A stretch of 64,000 nucleotides of DNA from Nocardia acidivorans NBRC 108247 (GTDB taxonomy: Bacteria > Actinomycetota > Actinomycetes > Mycobacteriales > Mycobacteriaceae): positions 1 to 64,000 of the forward strand of contig NZ_BDAW01000032.1 in assembly GCF_001625085.1 (NCBI RefSeq). The letters run 5' to 3'. Below are positions 7,613-16,356 of this stretch, one piece after another. A program made the position numbers and the translations under genes. The notes under the pieces are model-generated. The model did no database searches. It saw nothing but the letters and a program-made list of their open reading frames with translations, and was not told where the DNA came from. Every line of letters starts with the position of its first letter. Within the stretch, counting starts at the first letter, position 1.

Positions 7613-8380
7613 GTGGCCGAATTCGTGACCGTGGACCGGGGTGTGGCGGAGGGCGTTGCCGTGCTCCGCATCGCGCGCCCGCCGATGAATCTGATCGATC
7701 TCCAGGTGGCCCTCGAGGCGGCGGCCGCCGCCGCGGAGATCGCGGCCGATCCCGGTATCTCCGCCGTGGTCGTCTACGGCGATGCGCGGGTGTTCTCCGC
7801 GGGCGATGAGCTGGCCGAGCTGGCCCGGTTCACCCCCGAGCAGGCGCGGGTGGTGGTCGCCGATTTCCAGGCCGCGCTGAACTGCCTGGCGCGGGTGCCG
7901 CAGCCGACCGTCGCCGCGATCAGCGGGTACGCGCTGGGCGCGGGACTGGAACTCGCTCTCGGCGCCGATCGCCGCGTCATCGGCGATAACGTGAAACTCG
8001 GTTTGCCGCAGATCAAGGCGGGGCTGATCCCGGTCGCGGGCATCCGCCGCCTGAGCCTGCTCATCGGACCCGCCGCCGCCAAGGATCTGGTCTACACCGG
8101 TCGCTTCGTCGATGCCGCGGAGGCGGCGAGGATCGGCCTGGTCGACGAGGTCGTCGCACCCGATGACGTCTTCGAATCCGCCCTGCGCTGGGCCCGGCAG
8201 TTCACCGGTGGTCCCGCCCTCGCGCTCGCCGCCGCCAAGCGCGTCTTCGAGGCCGGTACGCACGGCCACGATCGCGCGCGCAGCGAATGGTCCGCGCTCT
8301 TCGGCACCGAAGACCAGCAGGTTGGAACGCGTTCTTATTTGGCCGATGGTCCAGGTGCGGCCTCGTTCACAGCCCGTTAG
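7613..8380 (+). CDS. echA17: enoyl-CoA hydratase/isomerase family protein
   Basis: A crotonase-fold protein of about 255 residues. SAGDELAEL and ALGAGLELALGADRRVIGDN carry the oxyanion-hole Gly/Ala segments and a Glu in the second catalytic position; LGLPQIKAGLIPVAGIRRL follows as in the family. It would hydrate trans-2-enoyl-CoA in beta-oxidation. GTG 7613 has AGGG eight bases upstream; an alternative GTG is at 7604. Order after the NUDIX gene and before the methyltransferase matches the mycobacterial echA17 locus, which is why I use that symbol, with moderate certainty. Confidence 0.85.
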   Translation: MAEFVTVDRGVAEGVAVLRIARPPMNLIDLQVALEAAAAAAEIAADPGISAVVVYGDARVFSAGDELAELARFTPEQARVVVADFQAALNCLARVPQPTVAAISGYALGAGLELALGADRRVIGDNVKLGLPQIKAGLIPVAGIRRLSLLIGPAAAKDLVYTGRFVDAAEAARIGLVDEVVAPDDVFESALRWARQFTGGPALALAAAKRVFEAGTHGHDRARSEWSALFGTEDQQVGTRSYLADGPGAASFTAR

Positions 8381-8428
8381 CCGGGCCGATAACCGGCCCC
8401 ACCGGGGTATTCATTAGGCTGCCCTGTT

Positions 8429-9406
8429 ATGACCGTTCGTCCTGAAGACCCCGCGCCGAACCCGCACGCCACCGAGGCGGAGGTCCAGGCCGCGTATTCC
8501 GACAACAAGCTCGCGCAGGTGCTGTACCACGATTGGGAAGCGGAGACCTACGACGACAAATGGTCCATCTCCTATGACGAGCGTTGTATCGAATACGCGC
8601 GCGGCCGCTTCGACGCCGTCGTGCCCGATGCGCCACTGCCGTACGAGCGGGCCCTCGAACTCGGTTGCGGCACCGGCTTCTTCCTGCTGAACCTCATGCA
8701 GGGCGGTGTCGCCAAGCGTGGTTCGGTCACCGACCTGTCCCCGGGCATGGTCAAGGTCGCCACCCGCAACGGCCAGAACCTGGGCCTGGATGTGGACGGC
8801 CGCGTCGCCGACGCCGAAACCATCCCGTACGAGGACGACACCTTCGATCTGGTCTGCGGACACGCTGTGCTGCACCACATTCCGGATGTGGAGCTGGCGC
8901 TGAAGGAATGTCTGCGGGTACTCAAGCCGGGTGGGCGTTTCGTCTTCGCGGGTGAGCCGACCACCATCGGCAATATCTACGCGCGGCGCCTGGGCCAGGC
9001 CACCTGGAAGGTCACCACCGAGATCACCAAGCTGCCGTTCCTCAAGGACTGGCGTCGCCCGCAGGAGGAGCTGGACGAGTCCTCGCGCGCGGCCGCCCTC
9101 GAGGCGGTGGTCGATCTGCACACCTTCGATCCCTCGGATCTCGAGGCCATGGCGCGCAGCGCCGGCGCCATCGAGGTGCAGGCCAAGACCGAAGAGTTCG
9201 CCGCCGCCCTGTGGGGCTGGCCGGTCCGCACCTTCGAGGCCGCGGTGCCCGCCGAGAAGCTCACCATCGGCTACCGCATGGCGCAGTACCGCGCGTGGCT
9301 CGGCTTCAGCTGGCTGGACGAGAAGGTCATGCGCCATATCGTGCCCCGCCAGTTCTTCTACAACGCCATGATCACCGGCGTGAAGCCCGGCGTCTCGGCC
9401 AAGTAG
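8429..9406 (+). CDS. class I SAM-dependent methyltransferase (Rv3038c-like)
   Basis: A 325-residue enzyme. Motif I is ELGCGTGFFLLNL, the acidic loop is in VTDLSPGMVKVA, and the later FDLVCGHAVLHHIPDVELAL and CLRVLKPGGRFVFAGEP are the standard motif IV and post-core strands of small-molecule methyltransferases. The C-terminal ~130 residues form an extra helical domain. ATG 8429 was chosen from the frame and N-terminal agreement with the family. It lies between the hydratase gene and a THUMP-like methyltransferase gene in backbone order. The substrate is unknown; a lipid or quinone-like acceptor is possible. Confidence 0.85.
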   Translation: MTVRPEDPAPNPHATEAEVQAAYSDNKLAQVLYHDWEAETYDDKWSISYDERCIEYARGRFDAVVPDAPLPYERALELGCGTGFFLLNLMQGGVAKRGSVTDLSPGMVKVATRNGQNLGLDVDGRVADAETIPYEDDTFDLVCGHAVLHHIPDVELALKECLRVLKPGGRFVFAGEPTTIGNIYARRLGQATWKVTTEITKLPFLKDWRRPQEELDESSRAAALEAVVDLHTFDPSDLEAMARSAGAIEVQAKTEEFAAALWGWPVRTFEAAVPAEKLTIGYRMAQYRAWLGFSWLDEKVMRHIVPRQFFYNAMITGVKPGVSAK

Positions 9407-9416
9407 TCCGACACCG

Positions 9417-10580
9417 GTGGGCTACGCCTTCTCCCGTGATGACGTCGCCCACCTGGGCAGCGCGGCCGGTGCGGCAGCGCTGGCCGAGGTCGATTCGCTC
9501 GCGCTGACCCCGGCCTGCCTGCTGCGCGATCTGGAGCGGATCCGCCGCTCGCACGGCGACCGTGCGGCCGCCCTGGTGGAAACGGTCCGCCTGCGCCGCC
9601 GCGCCACCGCCAAACTCGCCGCTGCCCGCGAGTGGCTCTTCACCGATGACGCCCTCCAGCAGGCCACGCCGACCGCGGTGGCCCGGCATCGCGCCGAACG
9701 CCTGCGGGGCCGCAGCGTCCACGACGTAACCTGTTCCATCGGAGCCGAACTCGCCGAATTGGCGCGCGTCTGCCCGGCCGTCATCGGGAGCGACCTGGAT
9801 GACGTACGGCTTTCCATTGCCGCGCACAATCTTTCGAACGCTCGAAATGTGTTGCTGGCCAAGGCGGACGCGTTGCGTCCGGTCAGCACCGCCGAGGTGG
9901 TCATCGCGGATCCGGCGCGCCGCGCGGACGGCCGCCGCACCCACGATCCGGCGAAATTGCAACCGCCGCTGCCGGATCTGCTGGCCGCGTACGCGGGTCG
10001 GGATCTGGCCGTGAAGTGCGCTCCGGGACTGGATTTCGACAAGCTCGCCTGGGCGGGGGAGATCGAGGTCGCCTCCCTCGACGGCGCGGTGCGGGAAGCC
10101 TGTCTCTGGTCACCGGGACTGGCGGAGGCGGGCGTAACCCGCCGTGCCACAGTGCTTTCCAGCTCGCGTCCGCCGGAGATCCTCACCGATGCCGAACCGG
10201 ACGACATCCCCGAGCGCGAACCCGGCGACTGGATCATCGATCCGGACGGTGCGGTCGTGCGCGCGGGCCTGGTGCGGCACTACGCCGCCAAACACGGTCT
10301 GTGGCAACTCGATCCGCGTATCGCCTATCTCACCGGTGACACCGTTCCCGACGGTATGCGCGGTTTCCGCATTCTCGATCGCATGGACTTCCGGGAGAAG
10401 CCGTTACGGGCCGAGCTGCATCGCCGTGATTGCGGTCCGCTGGAAATCCTCACCCGCGGTGTCGATCTCGATCCCGATGCGTTGCGTGCCAAGCTCAAAC
10501 CCCGGGGGAAACAACCGCATTCATTGGTCATTACCCGGATAGGCAAGACCGCCACCGTCTTTCTCTGCGACACTCCGTAA
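9417..10580 (+). CDS. SAM methyltransferase-like protein with C-terminal THUMP-like domain (Rv3037c-like)
   Basis: A 387-residue protein starting at GTG 9417, ten bases after the previous stop. The central region has VHDVTCSIGAELAELARV (SAM motif I), VIGSDLDDVRL and VIADPARRADGRR, resembling RNA methyltransferase folds. The last ~60 residues (HRRDCGPLEILTRGVDLD through KPRGKQPHSLVITRIGK) match the THUMP-like domain. An RNA substrate is therefore likely but not shown. The 3' end overlaps the convergent membrane-protein gene by about 60 bases. Confidence 0.8.
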   Translation: MGYAFSRDDVAHLGSAAGAAALAEVDSLALTPACLLRDLERIRRSHGDRAAALVETVRLRRRATAKLAAAREWLFTDDALQQATPTAVARHRAERLRGRSVHDVTCSIGAELAELARVCPAVIGSDLDDVRLSIAAHNLSNARNVLLAKADALRPVSTAEVVIADPARRADGRRTHDPAKLQPPLPDLLAAYAGRDLAVKCAPGLDFDKLAWAGEIEVASLDGAVREACLWSPGLAEAGVTRRATVLSSSRPPEILTDAEPDDIPEREPGDWIIDPDGAVVRAGLVRHYAAKHGLWQLDPRIAYLTGDTVPDGMRGFRILDRMDFREKPLRAELHRRDCGPLEILTRGVDLDPDALRAKLKPRGKQPHSLVITRIGKTATVFLCDTP

Positions 10581-11855
10581 CCGGTACAGCAGGTAGATCA
10601 CACCGCCGCAGCCCATCGCGATGCCCATGGCGGCGTAGGCGGGCACCGGGTCGTGCGGCGCCGGGGCGACCCGGTACCACCCGGGGGAGTAGCTGACCCG
10701 GCCGAACAGGCGACCGCGCAGGGCCACCGCGGCGGATGGCACGAACAGCGCCCCGATGGCCACCACCATGCTGGTTGCCAGGGCCGGTAGCGCGGCCGCC
10801 ACGCTGTAGCCGCCGACCAGGCCGATACTCACCACCCCGAGCACCGAACTCACCTGTCCGGGCGTGGTGACCAGCGCGAGAATCATGGCGACCAGGGCCA
10901 TCGCGAAGGAGAGCGAGATCGCCGCCGGCGGCAGCGGGCGCCGCCGAGCCGCGGCCAGCCCCACGCCCACCGCCACCACGACCAGCGCATCGGCCCACCA
11001 CGGGCGCGGTACAGTCACCGTCGCACTGGCCGCGGCGGCGAACGCCACCAGCAGCAGCACCGGGATACCGTCGCGCCCGGGCAGCATGAACGCCGAGATC
11101 GCGCCGCCCGCGATGACCAGCAGCACCGCTATCACCACGACCGCTGGATGCGCACCGCTGTGCGAGAGCCATTTCGAGGTGATCGCCACGCTGGAGATCA
11201 CGACCCCGCCGGATACGACGGTCGCGAGCGATACCCGCTCATCGGGCGCCGCCACCGGAAATCCGATCGCGCGGATCAGCAGGCCGAGCGCGATCAGCGC
11301 CAGCGCCAGCGCGATCAGCCAGACCGGCGGTGCGTCACCGAGAACGCGCTCGATCGGGCTGAGGGCGCCGCCGGCCGCGGGCCGCTGCACGATATTGCCG
11401 AGCGCGGCCGAGCTGATGACGCCGAAAAGGTAGACGCTGGTGGCCTTTCGGCTGGTCCACACCACCGGCGCGAGGCTGCCGATGATCACCCCGGCCCACA
11501 GCGAATCGATGAAATTGAAGGTGGTCAGCGAATCGATATCGAGCCAGGGCAGCCCGGCGTGATTGGCCAGAATGCCCAGCAGGCCCAGAATGGTGGCGAA
11601 CCAGGCCGCGCGGGCGCTGCCGATGCCGATCACCAGGGCCGCCGCCAGCACCGCCACCATCGCACCGGATTCCATCGCGCGCGGCACGCTGCGAATCATG
11701 AGATCGACCTTGTAGGGCGGTAGTTCGTACCACCCGTAACTGACCGGCATCATGATCGCCAGACCCGCCGTGGCGGTCGCCGTGTACACCGCGAAAACGC
11801 GAACCAGGGTGTTCCAGCGGATCTCCATGCCCCAGAGGGTGCTTCGGCGATTCAT
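10521..11855 (-). CDS. multi-pass membrane protein of unknown function
   Basis: From ATG 11855 the protein has 444 residues and about ten to twelve hydrophobic helices, for example VFAVYTATATAGLAIMMPVS, MVAVLAAALVIGIGSARAAW and VVVIAVLLVIAGGAISAFML. The N-terminus (MNRRSTLWGMEIRWNTLVR) is basic and cytoplasmic in type. GCGGGG lies just upstream. The frame is open further upstream to 12152 but that part overlaps the next gene and has no membrane character. I recognise no family. Its tail overlaps the convergent methyltransferase gene. Confidence 0.7.
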   Translation of the reverse strand: MNRRSTLWGMEIRWNTLVRVFAVYTATATAGLAIMMPVSYGWYELPPYKVDLMIRSVPRAMESGAMVAVLAAALVIGIGSARAAWFATILGLLGILANHAGLPWLDIDSLTTFNFIDSLWAGVIIGSLAPVVWTSRKATSVYLFGVISSAALGNIVQRPAAGGALSPIERVLGDAPPVWLIALALALIALGLLIRAIGFPVAAPDERVSLATVVSGGVVISSVAITSKWLSHSGAHPAVVVIAVLLVIAGGAISAFMLPGRDGIPVLLLVAFAAAASATVTVPRPWWADALVVVAVGVGLAAARRRPLPPAAISLSFAMALVAMILALVTTPGQVSSVLGVVSIGLVGGYSVAAALPALATSMVVAIGALFVPSAAVALRGRLFGRVSYSPGWYRVAPAPHDPVPAYAAMGIAMGCGGVIYLLYRLRSVAEKDGGGLAYPGNDQ

Positions 11856-11959
11856 CCGCATCCCCGCGGTCCGCGATCCGAGGTCATAGCGATCACCCTC
11901 CCAGTCGCCGCCGCGAACCTCCCGCAGCGACGCGCAGCTACTTCGGACTGAACCGCGGG

Positions 11960-12955
11960 TCAGATGCCGTCGATGGCGGCGACAGTGAAGGGCGCGGGGG
12001 TGCCCTCGCCCATCGGGCCGCCGCGATCGAACTGCGAGATCACCACCAGGGCGCGATCCCCGGCGTGCGCGATGGTGGTCGGGATGGCAAGTGCGGCGTC
12101 GGTGATGAGCTGCTGCTGTTCGACCGTCGAGCCGTCGCCGGTCACCTGCCACCGGCTCACCGTGTTGTCCTTGTTCCGCACCACCCAGAGGGTGTCGCCA
12201 CGCAGCTCCAGGCCATCACCGTTGATCATCGTGCCGCCGCGCTGGATCACCTTGGTCACCGCTCGTGCCGCGTCGAGTGAGACGCGGTAGAGGTCGCCGG
12301 TGGGCATATCCACGACGAGCAGGTAGCGCCCGGCGGGGTCGGCCACGATGCCGTTCAGCAGTGGGGTGGACCCGGGTGCGGGATCTTTCACGAGGTTGGT
12401 GAAGACAGAGAGTTCGGCGCGGCCGCCGTGGGTGATGGCGGTGCTCAGCTCGTCGGGGGTGACCCGGTAGACGATGGGGCGCACGCTGTCGGTGAGGTAG
12501 ACGCTGCCGTCGGGGGTGATGGCGAGGTCGTTGAGGAAGGGCTGGTCCGCCCGCGGCGCGTCGAAGCGGGCGATCAAGGCGCGAGTTCCGGTGTCGTACA
12601 CCGCGACTCCGGTGGTGTGGTCGATGACCCAGAGCCGCCCGGCGGTGTCGACGCGCAGGCCGTTGGCAGTGTGGCGACCGTCGGTACCGGAGGGCAGGAA
12701 GACCTCGGCGCGGCCGGCATCCTTCGCCGCCCTATAGATCGCGCCGTTGGTGAACGATCCGACATAGACATCGCCGTTGCGTGAATCCACCGCTATACCT
12801 TCGGGATACGCCTTCGCATCGGGGAGTTCAAAGGCGGTGCTGATATGCGGTGTCGTGGCGGGGGCGGCCGCCTCCTGGCTAGTGGTGCAGGCGGTGAGCG
12901 CCAGCAGCGCCGCGGTCGCGGGCAGGGCGAGACGCAGGCGGGTCATGCGAGGCAT
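11960..12955 (-). CDS. SMP-30/NHL-type beta-propeller lipoprotein
   Basis: A 331-residue protein with a signal peptide and lipobox (LLALTAC, then TTSQEAAAP). The mature part repeats propeller blades: YPEGIAVDSRNGDVYVGSF, TANGLRVDTAGRLWVIDHTT, FLNDLAITPDGSVYLTDS and LLNGIVADPAGRYLLVVDMP. This is the SMP-30/gluconolactonase/LRE-like pattern. Such proteins are lactonases or ligand-binding scaffolds at the cell surface. ATG 12955 has AAAGG upstream. It is divergent from the MarR gene, with the inverted repeat at 13016-13029 between them, so MarR probably controls it. Confidence 0.8.
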   Translation of the reverse strand: MPRMTRLRLALPATAALLALTACTTSQEAAAPATTPHISTAFELPDAKAYPEGIAVDSRNGDVYVGSFTNGAIYRAAKDAGRAEVFLPSGTDGRHTANGLRVDTAGRLWVIDHTTGVAVYDTGTRALIARFDAPRADQPFLNDLAITPDGSVYLTDSVRPIVYRVTPDELSTAITHGGRAELSVFTNLVKDPAPGSTPLLNGIVADPAGRYLLVVDMPTGDLYRVSLDAARAVTKVIQRGGTMINGDGLELRGDTLWVVRNKDNTVSRWQVTGDGSTVEQQQLITDAALAIPTTIAHAGDRALVVISQFDRGGPMGEGTPAPFTVAAIDGI

Positions 12956-13015
12956 GGGCGGGCCTTTCGGTACCGATCGAATGGGGGTAACACCGTAGTG
13001 CGGACTCGAACATAG

Positions 13016-13029
13016 ATTAGAGTTCTAAT
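13016..13029. promoter_or_regulatory. candidate MarR operator
   Basis: ATTAGA-GT-TCTAAT is an inverted repeat with perfect six-base arms, unusual for its AT content in this GC-rich DNA. It lies 38 bases before the marR start and about 60 before the divergent propeller gene. Direct repeats ACTCGAA at 13004-13010 and 13040-13046 flank it. Position and symmetry suggest the site bound by the MarR protein; this is inference. Confidence 0.55.
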
Positions 13030-13067
13030 ACTCGTCAAGACTCGAATACCCGATAGGGTCGACTACC

Positions 13068-13520
13068 ATGCACCCTGTGACGTCGATGCCCGCCGATGAG
13101 CGCCTGGGTTCCTATATCAAGCGCGCCGAACAAGCCCTGATGGGTGCGAAGAATCCCGCGCTCAAGCCCTCCGGCGTCACCGTTCCCCAGTACGCGGCCC
13201 TGTTCGTGCTGCGGGAGAGCCCCGGCATCTCCGCCGCCGCCCTCGCCCGGCAATGCGGTGTCACCCCGCCCACCATGAATACGGTGCTGGCCAATCTGAA
13301 GGATCGCGGCCTCATCGAGCGCACCCCGCACGCCTGGCACAAGAACGTCCTCGAAACCCGCCTCACCGCTGCGGGCGAGAAAACCCTCCGAGACGCGGAC
13401 AAGCGCGCGGTCCGAGTGGAACGCGCGCTTGCCGATGAATTCACCGCCGCCGAACGAAAGACATTGGCGGAGTTACTCGAACGAGCCACCGCCCGGCTGG
13501 AGGCCACCCGGCCCGAGTAG
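13068..13520 (+). CDS. MarR family transcriptional regulator
   Basis: A 150-residue winged-helix protein. Residues 40-100 hold the MarR core: VPQYAALFVLRESPGISAAA, LARQCGVTPPTMNTVLANLK (helix-turn-helix) and GLIERTPHAWHKNVLETRLT (wing). Terminal helices form the dimer interface. It likely represses itself and the divergent SMP-30-like lipoprotein gene through the site at 13016-13029. The inducer is unknown. ATG 13068 is the usual N-terminal position for the family. Confidence 0.88.
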   Translation: MHPVTSMPADERLGSYIKRAEQALMGAKNPALKPSGVTVPQYAALFVLRESPGISAAALARQCGVTPPTMNTVLANLKDRGLIERTPHAWHKNVLETRLTAAGEKTLRDADKRAVRVERALADEFTAAERKTLAELLERATARLEATRPE

Positions 13521-13596
13521 TGATCAGGGCAGCGGGTCCGGCACGAGCTGCACGGCCTCGTGGAGTTCGCGGCGGTTCTGGTGGTGGCTGAAGCGC

Positions 13597-13962
13597 ATGC
13601 CCGAACCCGACACCGGCAGCGCCGCAGCCGATCTCACCGAATTCCTCACGCGCCTGTACGGGGTGGTCGAGCACCCGCCGCGGGTGCGCTCACTGCGCGG
13701 CATGATGGCCGACGCGCGACTCGACCCCGATTTCCGCGCGGCCTTTCAGGACTGGATCGACGGCCACCGGCGCGTGGTGATCGAACCGATCGAGCGCGGT
13801 ATCGCGCGCGGTGAACTCGATCCGGCGCTGGACGTGGAGTACGCCACCGACCTCGTCTTCGGGCCGTTCTGGTACCGGTTGCTCGCCGGCGACGCACCAC
13901 TCGACCCGGCGGACGCGGCCGGGCATATCGCGCGACTACACGCGGGATTACGAAGCCGCTGA
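13597..13962 (+). pseudogene. C-terminal remnant of a TetR-family regulator
   Basis: The frame carries a TetR C-terminal ligand-binding domain: MPEPDTGSAAADLTEFLTRL, VRSLRGMMADARLDPDFRAA, WIDGHRRVVIEPIERGIARG and TDLVFGPFWYRLLAGDAPLD. The N-terminal HTH is missing; upstream codons in frame are not TetR-like. On the other strand, 13596-13524 reads as a short C-terminal tail (FSHHQNRRELHEAVQLVPDP then stop), so two gene ends seem joined near 13596 by a deletion. The 60 bases after 13962 hold nothing I recognise. Confidence 0.6.
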
Positions 13963-14023
13963 AACCCGTTGGGGTGCAAGCGGGTATGGGCCGCGGTCGA
14001 ACGCGTGCCGGGAGGGCGGGCGG

Positions 14024-15427
14024 CTATTTCTTGTCGGGCTTGAAGACGAAGAGTTCGCCGATTCGGGTGGCGACCACGATCTCACCCTTCGCGCCGACGG
14101 TGGTGCCCACGGTGGAGCCCTGCGCGCCGGGGAGTTCGTGCGAGTCGACGGTCGCGCCGGAGCGGGTGTCGAAGGTGACCAGGGTGAGGTTGTCGCCGAT
14201 GGGGGCCACGGTGTAGCCGGTGCCGCCCGCGGTCTGGACGGGCCGCCCGCGCAGGGCGAGATCCTTGCGCTCCCAGGCGATTTCGGGTGCGCCACCCTTA
14301 TCGCGCAGCGCCATCAGGTGCCCGTCGTCGCCGGCGGGGATGATCAGGCCGTTGGCCACCGAGACCGCGCCGCGCGCCGGGAAGCCCAGATCGTGCACCC
14401 ATTTGGTGTGTCCGTCGGAGGCGTCCACCGCCATCAGATGGTTGGCGTTGTCACCGACATACAGCGTGGAGCCGTCCGAGGACAGGGTCGGACTGGTGGC
14501 GCTGCCTTCGGTGAGGATCCGCGCGCTCCACTCCTTGCGAATCTCCTTGCCGCTGTAAGTGAGTGCCACCAGATCGGCGCTGCCCTCACCCGGCTGCCAG
14601 AGGGTGGCGTAGAACCGGCCCGACTTCTCGTCCACCGCCGACACATTCGCCACCGGGCATTGCGGGCCACCGGTGGCGCAGTCGTCCAACCCGGTGAAGT
14701 CCGGCGGTCGCGGCAGATCGGGAAATTTCAGGAAGTCCGGCTCACCCAGCAGCTGGAAGGTGGAGACCTTCCGATCACCGGTCTGCCGGCTCAGCACATC
14801 GACCTGGCCCAGCTGGGTCACCGACAGCACATTGCCGTCCCCGGTGAACTGCACCGAGATCGGCACGCCCGCCGCCGGTGTCCGCCAGCGCGGCTGCCCG
14901 AGCGCATTGAGCGAATTGATCCCGCCGTCATCGCCGACATAGATATTGGTCGCGCCGTCCACGGCCATCCCGCCCGCGATGGCGCTGATACCTAGGGGAT
15001 TGCAGAAGCGCTTGCGCCCCGTCGGCATGAGATACGAGAAGATCTGGCAGGAATCGGTGCGCGTGGTGACCACGATCTGACCGTCCGGTCCGACCAGCGC
15101 GGGTTCGGCGAGCGGTCCGCCCACCGGCCGCGACCAGCTCAGTGACAGCTCCCGCGATCCGGTGACCGGACTGGTCGCGCTATTGCGGGCATCGTGGAAG
15201 ACCAGCGGCCAGCCCTGCCCCGATCCGACCTTGATGTCGTCGACAGTCGTACTGCCGCAGGCACTCAGCGTCAGCACTCCGGCGGCCGCCACCGCGAGGG
15301 CCCGCGTCCCGGTTCGTAGCCAGTTCGGCGCGAGCCGCTTCGAATCGCGCGATCCCTGCTGGTCACGTCCGGTCTGCCGCCTGCCGCTTCGCACCTGCTG
15401 GTGTCCCTTCTGCCAGTACGGAGTCAC
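14024..15427 (-). CDS. PQQ-like beta-propeller lipoprotein (Rv3035-like)
   Basis: A 467-residue protein with a basic N-terminus, a hydrophobic signal and the lipobox LTLSAC. The rest is a propeller with PQQ-binding-like blades: GGMAVDGATNIYVGDDGGIN, SPTLSSDGSTLYVGDNANHL, GHTKWVHDLGFPARGAVSVA and VGTTVGAKGEIVVATRIGEL. No redox catalytic residues are obvious, so it is probably a scaffold or envelope-assembly factor. GTG 15427 gives a long pre-signal region; GTG 15394 with AGAAGGGA upstream is an alternative. Position before the left-handed-helix acyltransferase gene matches the mycobacterial order Rv3035-Rv3034c, with insertions. Confidence 0.78.
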   Translation of the reverse strand: MTPYWQKGHQQVRSGRRQTGRDQQGSRDSKRLAPNWLRTGTRALAVAAAGVLTLSACGSTTVDDIKVGSGQGWPLVFHDARNSATSPVTGSRELSLSWSRPVGGPLAEPALVGPDGQIVVTTRTDSCQIFSYLMPTGRKRFCNPLGISAIAGGMAVDGATNIYVGDDGGINSLNALGQPRWRTPAAGVPISVQFTGDGNVLSVTQLGQVDVLSRQTGDRKVSTFQLLGEPDFLKFPDLPRPPDFTGLDDCATGGPQCPVANVSAVDEKSGRFYATLWQPGEGSADLVALTYSGKEIRKEWSARILTEGSATSPTLSSDGSTLYVGDNANHLMAVDASDGHTKWVHDLGFPARGAVSVANGLIIPAGDDGHLMALRDKGGAPEIAWERKDLALRGRPVQTAGGTGYTVAPIGDNLTLVTFDTRSGATVDSHELPGAQGSTVGTTVGAKGEIVVATRIGELFVFKPDKK

Positions 15428-15670
15428 TGAAATGCCATGGGGGCCGGGGCAGCGCGATGCTCGGGCTGATCCAGCCGCAGCACAGCCTACTTCGCCGCCT
15501 CGCGCGGATCCCGATACCCCGTGCGGAGCGCCCGCCCCGGCGATACGGCGGATCGCGGGGCGGATGCGCGCGAGTTCGTGGGCCGCCGTGTGTCGTGCCG
15601 CGAGTCGCCCCGCGCATGTCCCGGGCGGGCAGTCGTGTGAGGTCGCGGCGCGACGGGTCGCGAGGTGGTC

Positions 15671-15689
15671 CCACGGGCGTTCCCCGTGG
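15671..15689 (-). terminator. candidate hairpin downstream of the response-regulator gene
   Basis: CCACGGG (15671-15677) and CCCGTGG (15683-15689) form a seven-base stem with a five-base loop, 17 bases after the stop of the minus-strand regulator gene. No T-run is present. The remaining intergenic DNA, 15428-15705, is very GC-rich and shows no gene. Confidence 0.35.
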
Positions 15690-15705
15690 TGTCGCCGGGA
15701 ACGAT

Positions 15706-16356
15706 CTATTGCGTTGGGGGCCGGGTGGTTCGGTGCGCGTACACCGCCAGTCGCACCCGATTGTCGCGGCCGGTCTTCTCCATCAGGTTCGCGATATGGG
15801 TTTTCACCGTGGTGACGCCCAGGTGCAGGCGGTCGGCGATCTCCTGATTGCCGAAGCCCTCGCCGACCAGGGTGAGGACCTCCTGTTCGCGGGGCGTCAG
15901 ATCCGGTTGCGGCGGACCGGATTCGGTGACGTCGCGGGTGGTGACGGCACGATCGACCAAGCGGCGCAGCAGCGGTGGGGAGAACAGCATGTCGCCCTCG
16001 GCGGTGCGGCGGATGGCGGCGAGCAGATCGGCGGGCTCGGTGTCCTTGACCAGATAACCGGTCGCGCCCGCCGCGAGCGCGGGGAATAGATGGTCGTCGT
16101 CATCGAAGGTGGTGAGCACCAGGATCTTCGCGTGCGAGCCGGAGCGCACGATCGATTCGGTCGCGGCGACACCGTCCAGTCCGGGCATGCGCAGATCCAT
16201 CAGAATCAGATCGGGGGAGAGTTCGGCGGCCAGGCGGACCGCCTCCACCCCATTGGCCGCCTCGCCGACCACCGCGAGATCGTCCGTGGATTCGATGAGC
16301 ATCCGCAGGCCCGCTCGCACCAGCCGCTGATCATCGACGAGCAATACCGAGATCAC
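15706..16356 (-). CDS. NarL/FixJ-type response regulator
   Basis: A 216-residue two-domain regulator. The receiver begins VISVLLVDDQRLVRAGLRML; DLILMDLRMPGLDG holds the phosphorylated Asp, and VLTTF and LVKD carry the conserved Thr and Lys. A LuxR-type HTH follows (LTPREQEVLTLVGEGFGNQE, IADRLHLGVTTVKTHIANLM). GTG 16356 was chosen over upstream starts because GGGGAGG precedes it and it overlaps the kinase stop by four bases (GTGA), the usual translational coupling. With the kinase it forms a complete two-component pair. Confidence 0.93.
   Translation of the reverse strand: MISVLLVDDQRLVRAGLRMLIESTDDLAVVGEAANGVEAVRLAAELSPDLILMDLRMPGLDGVAATESIVRSGSHAKILVLTTFDDDDHLFPALAAGATGYLVKDTEPADLLAAIRRTAEGDMLFSPPLLRRLVDRAVTTRDVTESGPPQPDLTPREQEVLTLVGEGFGNQEIADRLHLGVTTVKTHIANLMEKTGRDNRVRLAVYAHRTTRPPTQ

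Noticed and set aside
11856..12152. N-terminal extension of the multi-pass membrane protein
   Set aside because: The extra residues are Arg/His-rich, overlap the SMP-30-like gene antisense-fashion and lack membrane character.
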